A stretch of DNA of 64,000 nucleotides from assembly GCA_019095985.1 (NCBI GenBank), contig CM032661.1, positions 22,176,753 to 22,240,752 on the forward strand, read 5' to 3'. This DNA is from Streblospio benedicti. Taxonomy: Eukaryota; Annelida; Polychaeta; Spionida; Spionidae. Positions within the stretch are counted from its first letter, which is position 1. Each line of letters opens with the position of its first letter. Positions 23,401 through 32,066 of the stretch are shown here, piece by piece. The notes beneath the pieces were generated by a model. The model saw only the letters and a list, made by a program, of their open reading frames with translations, ran no database searches and was not told the origin of the DNA. The translations under genes and the position numbers were made by a program.

Positions 23401-25026
23401 ATTGATAGAATCTTGTTTTTTGTTTTAGGAAAATGCCAATAAAGGAATTCTATTTGGACAAAGTTCTTTTGGAGATGGGGCTGAGTATGGATGAGGTGAG
23501 ACCTTTCTTCAGCATTGCATTAACTACCAAATCAAATGTATTGAGTAATTCTTATAAATGAATCTGTATATGTACTTATATTATTATCCCATCTCTTCAA
23601 ATTTAGAACATAAAATGGCTGTCAAAAAAGTAGCATTCTTTTTCAAATCTAATTAGGGATTAAAGTAAACTAAGAAAAAAAAGTAAAAACGCCTACTTAT
23701 GAGGTATGAATTGAATGAACAAGAGGCCCATTTTTATGTTAATAGGTCCATGCTAATTTATTGTTATGAGAAACATTACCCGCTCATTTATTCTGTAGCT
23801 TGAATTTTAATGTTTGAATTATTGTACTTCTTTTCAGTTTATCGACCTATGTATCTTGCTGGGTTGTGACTACTGTGATTCCATTCGTGGAATTGGTCCA
23901 AAACGTGCTGTTGATCTCATAAAACAACACAAAAACATCGAAACTATCCTCAAGAATATTGACACAAAGGTAATATTGACATTATGTTAAACAATATTTT
24001 TCTGGTTAAGAAATTTTGATTTCATTAATTAAATGTGAACTTGTTTTTAGCCCCTTAGATAAAATTACCTATATCAGATGATTGTGAATATTGTGAAATG
24101 TTTGATTCTTGAAGGAGTACTCGTATTGATGGAAACGGCACTGAAAGTTAATTCTGTTACAATGTCTTTTAGAAATACACCATCCCTGAAGACTGGCCTT
24201 ATGCCCAGGCTCGGGAACTCTTCAAGAATCCAGAAGTGACGGACCCAGCAGAACTTGAGCTCAAGTGGACAGAACCCAAGGAGGCGGAGCTCATAAAATT
24301 CATGGTTGAAGAGAAAGGGTTCAAGTAAGCCACAACTTTATTGGTAAAACTTTGGAGAATTTTTAATAGTTACGGCCTGCAAGAACTCTATTTAGTATTT
24401 AGTTCATTTGATAGCATGAAAAAGCTAAATATGAATAGTTGCCACTACCGGGGAAATCCACTTGGGGAAATCTGAGAATTATTTTCACAATTACCTGCAG
24501 AGTTCTCAGGAAGTTCAAGTTTAGGCCCCAAATTCGGTGAAATTTCAGAGAATTTCTTTTTTTATTTCAAACACTATCAAATACAAAAATTTGCAGCGAG
24601 GAAAGGATCCGTAATGGATGTAAGAAGCTGACAAAAGCTCGTGGGGGTTCCACACAAGGACGACTTGACGGATTCTTCAAGGTCATCTCTGTTACACCAG
24701 CCGCTAAGAGAAAGGCGAGTATATTTTGATGTTTACCACAGTCCTGGTTTGCAATTTCTAACTCTTCTATAGAAATTACTTGTTTTTGAAGTACCTTGTT
24801 TTGTCATGCATAATTTTGAATTCTCATATTGTATGTTTATTTACAATGATGAATGAAGTTTTAAAGAGTCATCTATTCAGTGGCATAAAGTAATATTTAA
24901 GTACTTTGGTACGAGCACGAGTAAACATATTTTAGTAAACCTTTTCATGTATTTCAGGAAACAGATCAGAAGGGATCAGCGAAGAAGAAAGGAAAAACTG
25001 GTGGAGGTTTCAAGAGAGGCAAATAA
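11411..25026 (+). CDS. FEN1: Flap endonuclease 1 (11 coding exons)
   Basis: FEN1 removes 5' flaps during Okazaki-fragment maturation and long-patch base-excision repair, in the nucleus, bound to PCNA. Exons: 11411-11492, 19730-19832, 20144-20246, 20438-20501, 22248-22357, 22718-22854, 23429-23495, 23838-23969, 24173-24324, 24597-24714, 24958-25026; phases agree and give 378 aa (human 380). The product starts [12 protein letters not shown] and has every catalytic acid: D34 (AIDAS), D86 (VFDGKPP), E158/E160 (CEAEAQ), D179/D181 (EDMDA) and D233 (GCDYC). The H2TH loop is [12 protein letters not shown], the PCNA box is QGRLDGFFK (residues 337-345), and the tail is basic (FKRGK). Exon 1 is separated from exon 2 by 8.2 kb filled with mobile elements. 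Intron 10 has a GC donor (AAG|GCGAGT). All other introns are GT-AG. Confidence 0.97.
12884..12923 (+). mobile_element. Truncated left end of the MITE, copy B
   Basis: CAGGGTCAGGATTAG followed by about 25 bases of the MITE seen whole at 25564-25795, then an abrupt join to the nuclease element at about 12924. Copy A keeps about 110 bases more of the MITE here. Confidence 0.75.
15268..17106 (+). CDS. Mobile-element protein with FEN/XPG-like PIN nuclease signature
   Basis: A 612-codon open frame, the largest coding part of the element. Residues 281-513 carry acidic positions in the order and spacing of a FEN-type nuclease: D286 (VILDGAALV), D329 (VVWDEYVDG), E417/E418/D420 (QEEADTR), D444/D446 (TVDSDVVV), D503 (SGCDT), then GGRGKRTL at 509-516 in the place of the FEN1 helix-two-turn-helix loop. 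The matching FEN1 residues are D34, D86, E158/E160, D179/D181 and D233 followed by GIGPKR. Gaps between the paired sites are close (D286-D329 is 43 residues against 52; E418-D444 is 26 against 21; D446-D503 is 57 against 52). Residues 1-280 are charged and helical and not recognised. The first ATG may be internal, as related sequence continues upstream. The fold assignment is my inference from motif order; overall identity to FEN1 is very low. Confidence 0.6.
   Translation: MTTLGSKHPAIYKEFLDGNFTVKKTKRAFSNIATDQAHEQNNACVKGDGGAVGLTQNPTALQRWMVSGPEMARLIDEFQTSVEKDKMESDRRHHEQTGSTQKTFFDQVNALSSAIEEMGNPFTEESGDLLVLDSRELSDSAVHSTMRTLEKKGQEQYDAFVKERLVTNEKHVNDPIKRNKFPLFSRPLVREKSREKQLLSSVKSDCSLFSSLYISCQTRDGNLDEFFAHENQACPPSLSHMGKLRLGTKSDIVSCLEELVPTPTEESRTNELLYDNTPAVNVVILDGAALVNMLKPGTVRTFSEYASQIFLPYITTQLQRVQRVDVVWDEYVDGSLKEYTRSTRGKGSRRWVGSSNTLPKNWQEFLRNDANKTELFTFLSLQIANLVTPFQVITTHHHDVLCTQPRDTTELAPCTQEEADTRIFLHVRDATNQGCRKAMIRTVDSDVVVFAVAAVPQLNIDELWIAFGTGKSFRYLPAHHMSNALGPDRCTALPFLHAFSGCDTVSCFGGRGKRTLWDIWKAYDEVTPALCALASTPDLSLVHDHHDVLERFVILLYDRTSSEEDVNVARKQLFAQKGRPMDRLPPTKAALKRAYKKSCIPGRSCLGHHVCS
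17093..17323 (+). CDS. C-terminal CXC (tesmin/TSO1-like) cysteine segment of the element
   Basis: A short frame overlapping the end of the nuclease frame and ending at a stop at 17321-17323. It contains a dense cysteine pattern, CGCKKGC then [10 protein letters not shown] then CLCGSIC, typical of the CXC domain (known in tesmin/TSO1 family proteins and several transposon-encoded proteins as a zinc-binding DNA-contact module). The same cysteines can be seen, partly garbled, near 9395-9480 in copy A. A role in recognising the element's DNA is inference. Confidence 0.55.
   Translation: MFVREPILPSPAEWGWLQTDNGGWKVKWTELPEASHACRQLLRCGCKKGCRAKCKCVKAALPCTALCLCGSICDRE
18095..18179 (+). mobile_element. 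Right end of the MITE (TIR CTAATCCTGACCCTG)
   Basis: Matches the right 90 bases of the intact MITE at 25564-25795, including GTCAAAAGGACGAG and GGACGAGTGGCTAATCCTGA. With the left end at 12884 (or 4695 in copy A) it shows that the nuclease element plus about 700 bases of other sequence lies between the two halves of one MITE. The base after it is A, then CGATG, matching the CGATG before the left end in copy A. Confidence 0.75.
18225..18440. repeat. Short degenerate tandem repeat
   Basis: Three or so units of about 55-60 bases containing AGAAAAGACTA...CCAGAAATACCCCCACATAT, within FEN1 intron 1. Confidence 0.6.
18465..18774 (+). CDS. Orphan terminal exon-like frame inside FEN1 intron 1
   Basis: After a possible acceptor (TTCAG at 18460-18464) an uninterrupted frame of about 102 codons ends at TAA (18772-18774). 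It reads as ordinary protein (for example [17 protein letters not shown] and [15 protein letters not shown]) rather than low-complexity sequence. I do not recognise a family. It may be a captured gene fragment, part of another mobile element or a nested gene; no upstream exon was found. It lies on the FEN1 strand, and nothing suggests it joins FEN1. Confidence 0.3.
20361..20410. repeat. Short tandem duplication in FEN1 intron 3
   Basis: TTTTAACTAGTAGCGGTTGA occurs twice, about 33 bases apart, just before exon 4. Confidence 0.8.
21890..22245 (+). repeat. Tandem duplication in FEN1 intron 4 that copied the start of exon 5
   Basis: The strings TTTGATGATGCCAACCACTTG (about 21899 and 22138), GGCAAATGGATAAATCTAGTA (about 22039 and 22199) and CAGAGGACCAAGAGAACATT (about 22098 and 22245) each occur twice in the same order. 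The upstream unit therefore ends in an acceptor plus the first ~30 bases of exon 5, then diverges. The downstream copy is the functional exon (22248-22357). Confidence 0.8.
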
Positions 25027-26767
25027 AAGAACTCTTGGATTTATTTTACTGTTTCTAACACTATCAGTTGTGCTATTTAAAAACAAGATTCTTCCGTACA
25101 TATATGTAACCATTCATTTGTGCAACCCCATGTAACGACCCACCCTGAAATTTGGATTGTATCAAAATCTAATCCATTGAAATTTTATTGTAAATATCCC
25201 GGTATACATTCATGTAAAAGCACACACCCTAAACTTACAATTTTTCAATCTCAAAGCATGTTTGGATGGTTGTGTATATTATTTATTTCTTATTTTTTAC
25301 CAACTTTGCTAAGTTTCAAAGTGAAAGGAATACTGGTGTAATATTTTTTGTGGTATAGACATTTGGAAAACTTTATGTGCTATTTCATTAACTGGATTAA
25401 ATGAAAAGGTAGAAAAGTGATTGCGATGCTTGGCTTTTTTCTGTGTGGTGCGTGGATGCACACTGTGTGTATTTTGACTGGAAATTTTTTACATCGAGAA
25501 CACTCATGGACTGGGGATCGGAACTGGTTCTTGAATTTAGGCCAGTGCTTTCATTTAACATCGCAGGGTCAGGATTAGGTGGAAAAGTGCTACTCGTCAG
25601 CAGGACTAGTAACCCTCAAATATCTACTTGTCCTGCACAAAATGCACTCATCCTCCTTGTACAAACTCTATATCTGTATGAAAAATTATTCAAAATTGCT
25701 CCTCGTCAAAAGGACGAGTTTCTAAAAATTAGCACTCCTCCTCCACTAGCTTTTACTAGTCAATACAAGTGGACGAGTGGCTAATCCTGACCCTGCATCG
25801 GATACATGCTTATGTATGTAAACACAAAATGTCTTGAATTTGAGCTACCATGTTACAAATCTAAGGCACTACGGCTCAAACCCTTTAACGCCGAGCCTCA
25901 GCAAAGAATGGAATGCAAGGAGTTTTGATATAACAAATTAACACTTTCATAGTGTTTAAAGTGTGATAAGCTGCATTTAACATTGATTTATCATGTCACT
26001 ATTATCGTGAACTGTTATTGGTAATAACGAGTAGTGAAAATATAAACAGCTGGTTTGAGATTATGTACTTAAGTTGTTATGACACTTTGTAATCGAGAGC
26101 ATTTTTAACAGCTGGTTTGCTTTATTTCAGAACAGGTACTTTATTTAATAGATTGAGATGAAGTTGAACTTGGCACTTTGTAGAGTGCTCAACCATGTGA
26201 ATGGGAGTGAGATTAGAAAAATGGATGAGTTCAAGACTTTAACTGAACTCACTCATTTTTCTACTTTATAAAATATGTAATATCTATGAATATATTATGA
26301 AGGCATTTAATAAATTTTATCAGAACGAAAATATCAGTAACCATTAGATCTATTTGATTGTCTTTGATTAGTTGAAGTTTGAATGTTTACATGGCCTATG
26401 TATACACAAACTAACTGTGCACTACTCAAACAGTTCAGCCCTATCTTTCTATGAATTCTGTTAACTAGTATCATTGAACAAAGACTATTAAATAATTTCA
26501 AAGCACCTAAAAGCAGTATATATGAAGTTTATGTGTCATATGTTAACGAGATGAAAACCTTCAATTTATCTGCTTTTATTACTGTTGTTAAGAATGATAA
26601 TGCATGATTACCCGGTACATGCGTTGGAAACAAAATGTAGAATAGAACAGTTCTCAGTAACAGTTATGTGTAGCTAATTTCACATGTATTAAATCAAAAT
26701 CCACATAGTCAGTCATTTTTGGCAAATATTTACTATATATTTTCTACATACTTATGACTGTTGACTG
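25027..26767. other. FEN1-HSP70 convergent intergenic region
   Basis: Lies between the FEN1 stop and the HSP70 stop (tail to tail). An AATAAA overlaps the FEN1 stop codon (25022-25027), and a TTTATT near 26574 could serve as the HSP70 poly(A) signal on the minus strand. The MITE at 25564-25795 is in the middle. No other gene was seen. Confidence 0.5.
25564..25795. mobile_element. Intact 232-bp MITE with 5-bp target duplication CATCG
   Basis: Begins CAGGGTCAGGATTAG and ends CTAATCCTGACCCTG (perfect 15-base inverted ends), flanked on both sides by CATCG (25559-25563 and 25796-25800). It is non-coding. The same left and right parts border the nuclease element in FEN1 intron 1. The superfamily cannot be fixed from this alone; a 5-base duplication with CAGGG ends would fit a hAT-like element. 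Confidence 0.85.
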
Positions 26768-28672
26768 CTAATTTTGATCAATTAAATTTTCATTTTCTGG
26801 AGCAGCAGGCTGACTACTAGAAGTGTGATCTTCGTTTGTCTTTTTGATTATAGGATTGCAAATATTTTCTAGCTCTTGTAGTTGACATTTGTATGCTGCT
26901 ATTTCTGCAAGAGGATTTGTATGCATCCATCCTATTGCATTTTCACATTTTTCAAGAATCTTTTTCTTTTCATCCTCACCGATCTTGTCTTTTAGATTGT
27001 TTTCTACCTTGGATTTTATGTTTGTTATGTAACCGTCTAGATTATTTCTAGCTGTCATTACCTCCCTTTGAGCTGCGTCCTCATTTTTGTACTTTTCGGC
27101 TTCATTCACCATGCGTTCAATTTCCTCTTTTGTAAGGCGACCCTTATCGTTAGTGATAGTGATAGTGTTTACTCGGCCAGACGACTTCTCACAGGCATGA
27201 ACATTCAGTATTCCATTAGTGTCAATATCAAAGCTCACCTCAATCTGTGGAACTCGACGTGGTCCAGGAGGTATATCTGTGAGATTAAAGACCCCAAGAA
27301 GGTTATTGTCCTTTGTCAACGCCCGCTCGCCCTCAAATACTTGAATTAATACATTGGGTTGGTTATCAGCATATGTGGTAAATGTTTGTGTTGCTTTTGT
27401 GGGAATTGTAGAATTCCTCTTTATGAGGGGTGTCATTACACCACCGGCAGTCTCAATTCCAAGTGATAGGGGAGCAACATCAAGAAGCAGAACATCTTGA
27501 ACAGCCTCAGACTTGTTTCCTTGAAGAATAGCAGCCTGTACAGCTGCTCCGTAGGCTACAGCCTCATCGGGGTTTATGGAGTTGTTCAATGGCCTGCCTT
27601 CAAAATATTCTTGGAGCAACTTCTGGATCTTAGGTATTCTTGTTGATCCTCCAACAAGCACTATGTCATGAATCTGATTCTTGTTGATCTTCGCATCAAT
27701 CAATGCTTTTTCTACTGGATCTATAGTACCTTTGAAAAGATCTGCATTAAGCTCTTCAAACTTTGCGCGTGTGATACTTGTATAAAAATCGGTACCTTCA
27801 AACAGAGAATCAATCTCCATGGTAGCCTGTGTATTGGATGACAGACTAAGTTTCGCACGCTCACAAGCAGTTCGCAAGCGACGAACAGCACGTTTATTAC
27901 CAGATATGTCTTTTTTATGTTTTTGTTCAAATTCTTTTAGAAAGTAATCAACCATCCTACTGTCAAAGTCTTCTCCACCCAAGTGAGTATCACCAGAAGT
28001 TGACTTCACCTCAAAAATACCGTCCTCAATAGTGAGAATTGATACATCAAATGTACCACCGCCAAGATCAAAAATAAGAACATTATGCTCTTCTTCATTT
28101 CCTTGGGTCTTCTGATCAAGGCCATAGGCAATGGCAGCAGCAGTTGGCTCATTGATAATTCTGTTCACATTCATTGCAGAAATTGCTCCAGCATCCTTAG
28201 TTGCCTGGCGCTGAGAATCATTGAAATACGCTGGCACTGTTATTACAGCGCTTTGGACTGGCATTCCAATATAAGCTTCCGCAATTTCCTTCATCTTGTT
28301 CAGAATCATTGACGAGATTTCCTCTGGATAGAATGACTTCTGTTCTCCCTTGAATTCAATCTGAATCTTAGGCCTGCCATTATCATTTATGACATTGAAC
28401 GGCCAATGTTTCATGTCCGCTTGCACGTCAGGGTCGTCATATCTCCGGCCAATAAGACGTTTGGCGTCAAACACAGTATTAGTTGGATTCAAACCAACCT
28501 GGTTCTTCGCTGCATCCCCTACCAATCTCTCGGATTCCGCAAAAGCTACATAACTAGGAGTGGTGCGGTTGCCTTGGTCGTTGGCTATAATTTCAACTTT
28601 GCCATGCATAAACACCGCTACGCACGTATATGTCGTTCCTAGGTCGATGCCAATGGCTGGTGGGTCCGCCAT
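26768..28672 (-). CDS. Heat shock protein 70, cytosolic type, intronless
   Basis: A 634-aa single-exon HSP70 chaperone: an N-terminal ATPase domain (about 1-385) that drives cycles of client peptide binding by the C-terminal domain. Signatures are [14 protein letters not shown] near residue 8, [14 protein letters not shown] near 200 and [16 protein letters not shown] near 338. The start [12 protein letters not shown] has no signal peptide or transit sequence, so it is cytosolic/nuclear. The C-terminus ends NENLIDQN: the usual EEVD, which binds TPR co-chaperones (HOP, CHIP), and the GGMP repeats of HSC70 are absent. No intron interrupts it, as in many stress-inducible HSP70 genes. No clear heat-shock element was seen in the 200 bases upstream. 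It may be one of an expanded lineage-specific set. Confidence 0.95.
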   Translation of the reverse strand: MADPPAIGIDLGTTYTCVAVFMHGKVEIIANDQGNRTTPSYVAFAESERLVGDAAKNQVGLNPTNTVFDAKRLIGRRYDDPDVQADMKHWPFNVINDNGRPKIQIEFKGEQKSFYPEEISSMILNKMKEIAEAYIGMPVQSAVITVPAYFNDSQRQATKDAGAISAMNVNRIINEPTAAAIAYGLDQKTQGNEEEHNVLIFDLGGGTFDVSILTIEDGIFEVKSTSGDTHLGGEDFDSRMVDYFLKEFEQKHKKDISGNKRAVRRLRTACERAKLSLSSNTQATMEIDSLFEGTDFYTSITRAKFEELNADLFKGTIDPVEKALIDAKINKNQIHDIVLVGGSTRIPKIQKLLQEYFEGRPLNNSINPDEAVAYGAAVQAAILQGNKSEAVQDVLLLDVAPLSLGIETAGGVMTPLIKRNSTIPTKATQTFTTYADNQPNVLIQVFEGERALTKDNNLLGVFNLTDIPPGPRRVPQIEVSFDIDTNGILNVHACEKSSGRVNTITITNDKGRLTKEEIERMVNEAEKYKNEDAAQREVMTARNNLDGYITNIKSKVENNLKDKIGEDEKKKILEKCENAIGWMHTNPLAEIAAYKCQLQELENICNPIIKKTNEDHTSSSQPAAPENENLIDQN

Positions 28673-28825
28673 TCTATGATAACTTTAGTAGTGCTATACT
28701 TAACCCATTTCTCTAGTGTAATTCATGATGTTGATAGCTTTTACGGGTGTTTAACCCCATAGTACCATGACTTATTTACATTTTGACTGTCCACACAATT
28801 CTAAGGACGTCGAACGACTGAACGA

Positions 28826-28862
28826 GAGGCGTTTGACGTGTCTCATTTGACGTGGCTGACAT
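28826..28862. promoter_or_regulatory. Paired TTTGACGTG motifs upstream of HSP70
   Basis: TTTGACGTG occurs twice (about 28831 and 28848) roughly 160 bases upstream of the HSP70 start codon. TGACGTG(G) is the core of CRE/ATF-type and unfolded-protein-response (ATF6/XBP1) sites. Use by HSP70 is inference. Confidence 0.3.
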
Positions 28863-29167
28863 AACGCACCCGTTGACATCATGACAGTCAGGTACATCCT
28901 TGCAGCTTGGCGTTATAACATCATTGTATTGTCATCACAGATCATCACCGTGCATGTCGTTAAATGTCAGTACCTTATTTATTTATTTTTAGCAATCTTA
29001 CATTTCTGGCCCTCAGAAACTACTGTTTTACCACTCCAGGTGATAGCATTTACAATAGGAAGACAATGTGCTGCTGTTCGGGGTGGGCTGGGAAGCCAAA
29101 AATGACGATATCTAGATGATAAATTGCGTGTGTTTTGGTGTCCTATATTTTTCACTTGAAGAAACGA

Positions 29168-29269
29168 ATGTTATATAATGGAAGTGCTTATCTTGGAGAT
29201 GTATGTCCCGCATGTGGTCGTCAGCTAACCCAAGAGTCCCAGAAGGCTGTCATAGAATACATAGAATAA
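29168..29269 (+). CDS. Very small open frame with CxxC, possible terminal exon
   Basis: 33 codons ending at TAA (29267-29269), with an overlapping AATAAA. It contains GDVCPACGRQLTQES, a plausible half zinc ribbon. The frame extends upstream without stop to about 29120, but no splice acceptor is clear. Function unknown; it may be chance. Confidence 0.15.
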   Translation: MLYNGSAYLGDVCPACGRQLTQESQKAVIEYIE

Positions 29270-29307
29270 TAAACATTAATGGTACCTATATCCCTCGTCC
29301 CAATTTA

Positions 29308-29658
29308 GGGAACGATCATAAGTAATGATACGGGGTGGGGTGGGGGGTGGGTGTGGGGGTCGTCCAACTTTTCTGATTCCTTTTTTTTTGGGGGGGAGGG
29401 CGGGATCGCTGAACTTTTTTTATCACGAGGCAGGATATTTTTTTAGAATATTTTCTTTTGTAATTGTCCAAACATGCAGTAACTATATAGAGGACTTATG
29501 CTTTTGGTAGGTGCGTGTGTGTGTGGGGGGGGGGGGATGTCACTCATCTTTTAAAATGTTGATGGGGGGGGGGAGGGCGGCGGTGGTTTACTTTTTCTTC
29601 GAGCCCCTAAAAAGGGATGACCCCCCGCCCCCGGTATCGTTATTTATGATCATTCCCT
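29308..29658. mobile_element. G-rich MITE, copy 1
   Basis: Inverted ends GGGAACGATCATAAGTAATG and (read from the other side) GGGAATGATCATAAATAACG. The interior has several runs of 7-10 G on the plus strand and the phrases GTCGTCCAACTTTTCTGATT and TTTAAAATGTTGATGG. A second copy is at 56988-57288. Confidence 0.85.
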
Positions 29659-29690
29659 TATCACTTCTGGGTGCAATTTATATTCTTTGT

Positions 29691-29731
29691 AGTTTATCTA
29701 TAATGTAGATCACATGATAAACTACAAAGTC
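29691..29731. repeat. Perfect hairpin CTTTGTAGTTTATC / GATAAACTACAAAG
   Basis: Two 14-base perfect inverted arms with a ~17-base loop. Function unknown. Confidence 0.8.
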
Positions 29732-29774
29732 TGCCTTTGTTGGCAGTTATATTCCATAATAAATATGATAATAG

Positions 29775-30107
29775 ATCCAGGGTACATGCCCCCTCCCCCC
29801 TTTTGTACCTACGAAACCCACGACATCCAGTGGTTGCACACACACACCTCTTTTCTGGGTGGAACCTAGCTGTTCTGCACATTCATTCAAGTTCAGATAT
29901 CTGTACACCTTTACACCACGATTACTGAGTCATATTGTGTATAGAGATGGGCAGCCACCACACCGAGCTTCTATAAGAGCTTCGGCAGCTTGGTGTGATA
30001 GTTGCCCTCAAGTTGTTTCCCCTCAGAGAGTTGTCCATCTTTGTACAGCTTGCGACTTCATGATCGTACTCCACATGCACGTGCAGAAGCGTCAGTTCGA
30101 TGCATGA
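29775..30107 (+). CDS. Orphan exon-like frame with Cys/His cluster
   Basis: From a weak acceptor (AATAG, 29770-29774) a 110-codon frame runs to TGA (30105-30107). The last part has CDSCPQVV, then HLCTACDF, then LHMHVQKR: a C-x2-C / C-x2-C / H-x-H cluster that could bind zinc in a B-box-like way. The upstream half is Pro/Thr/Ser-rich. No partner exon was recognised and it could be a pseudogene or chance frame. Confidence 0.3.
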   Translation: MQGTCPLPPFVPTKPTTSSGCTHTPLFWVEPSCSAHSFKFRYLYTFTPRLLSHIVYRDGQPPHRASIRASAAWCDSCPQVVSPQRVVHLCTACDFMIVLHMHVQKRQFDA

Positions 30108-31044
30108 GTGGCTGTCACTCTATTTTTGTATGTTAACTGTTATAACTGAATAATCTTTGATTTTAAAACTACGTTGATGTGCTTACCATTCAGTTCGCGT
30201 GTACTCAGCATATGAGATAGTGATTTGACTGCCGTCGATGTTCATTATGGGGACAGGGGACGGTGTGAAAATATTTTTGAGAAACCCTGTAATGTATTAT
30301 ATTTAGTTGGTTCGGGTTTGAAATATCAGTTTTACCAATGTATTTTAATTTCTGTTTTTATCGCCCACTTAGGTGGTGGTCAAAAAATATTTGTTTTGAA
30401 GAATTTGACATCAATACGGGGCACTATCGTCAAATAAATTGGTATGCTTACATACAGTGAACATTAAGTTCTTATTAGCCGTATTTTACGTGCTCATATA
30501 GTGAAAGGTTAGCTTTTACTGCTAATTTCTAATTTACGTCAGCAGCTCAACTTTGTTCTACTTCAAATTGTAAAAAAATTTAAATACAACATATTCCAAT
30601 TACAATATTGTAAATAGTACTTTGAGATAAAGGCACTTACTTACAAGATGCTCAATCCTTATCCCAATATTGATGGATTAGAAATCGGAGACAAAGACTT
30701 CTAGGTCTCGCTATTTTGAAGCATTAGTACCATGTCCACCAATACAGTGCCAATGAATCTGTCCCAATACATTAATCAAAGGGATGTGTTATAGGATAAA
30801 ATAACAAAAATATGTGCCAACAATTATTTTAAGGCCTTTTTACAATGTAGGATACATTTGTACTATTTAAAGTAGTCGCCCCGTTAACAATTACAAAAAC
30901 GTTAATTGCTTGCTTAATTAACATTATGTCAAATAAATTGTAAGTGAAAGAGTTATCCATAAATTTGTGTTCCCTCTGTACTACCAGGTAGTCTGAGATA
31001 CCTTATTAACAGTGTTTATTGATAATTAACAGGTATGAAATAAT

Positions 31045-32035
31045 CAGTGTTCATTCTAGGCTGCGGCCTTGCGGCTTTTCCGCACTTTATTAATGAAAGC
31101 CGCAAAAACATTATACCACTGCGGCCATAAAACGCATTTATTATAGGAAGGGCCCATTTACACTATTGTTAATGCGGGACAAAGTACAGGCTCAGACAGC
31201 TTATAATTACAGCTTTCTTGCTTTCTAAGGCGTAATAAAAAAATACCTTTTTATATCGTCTGCCAAATGCGACAACAGTACTTGCTTATTATATACAACA
31301 TGTCTGTACTGCTAACGAGTCAGTCATTAGTCTACAATATTGATCCCCGCTATAGCACACAGCAGCAATATTAATCATAGCCCGGCAGCAGATATAAGCC
31401 GGCTATTTTTAGACTAGCAGCATGCATATTTACATTGACATGATTAAGTTGATAGGGGGTGAAAATGAAGCTATACCACATATCAATTTATTAGCCACAT
31501 AAGTGTTTAGATTATTATTTATAATTTTTATTATACTTTTATAGATTAAAAAGACAAGAAAAATAATTTATTTCAAATTAGAAAAATAATGCATCCAAAT
31601 CATGTGTGTATAGCATTGACATAATAAACTGTACTAGCTATTTGATTAATTATTGCCAATGACACTATCCTGGCACCAGATTTATTTTGCTACCTTTTGG
31701 TGAATCATTTTCAATAATTTTCAAAATGTAGGGATTGATCATACATGTATACATGTCTAATATGCCTTTAATAGCAGTGTGTGATGTGCGATTATGTATT
31801 TTATTTAATTGTATCATAAAATTAGATTAAAGAATTCTATGAATAAAATTGTTTTTATCTTATATTTCAAAATAAATGGTAAATTGTAGCACAGAGGCGC
31901 TTTTGCAAAGTTATCGATAAACAAAGCAATGCCCCCTTGCTTCTAATCAGGGCCATATCTGTGAGACCAGGGCCCACTTTTTTCCAGAGTTGTGGGCCCT
32001 GGGCCCAGTTTTAAAGGATCCTGGAGTGAACACTG
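31045..32035. mobile_element. Non-autonomous DNA transposon with CAGTGTTCA ends
   Basis: Begins CAGTGTTCATTCTAGG and ends CCTGGAGTGAACACTG (imperfect 16-base inverted ends), flanked by AATAAT on both sides. About 990 bases, AT-rich and without coding capacity. CAGTG ends recall hAT elements. Confidence 0.75.
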
Positions 32036-32066
32036 AATAATAGTAGAGTATCTTCACTTTTTGTAG

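Noticed and set aside
24711-24725. A normal GT donor (GTATAT) for FEN1 exon 10
   Set aside because: It would shift the reading frame of the last exon, whose conserved basic end (FKRGK) is only read after the GC donor.
26768-28672. Opposite-strand and alternative-frame ORFs within HSP70
   Set aside because: Shadow frames of a highly conserved coding sequence.
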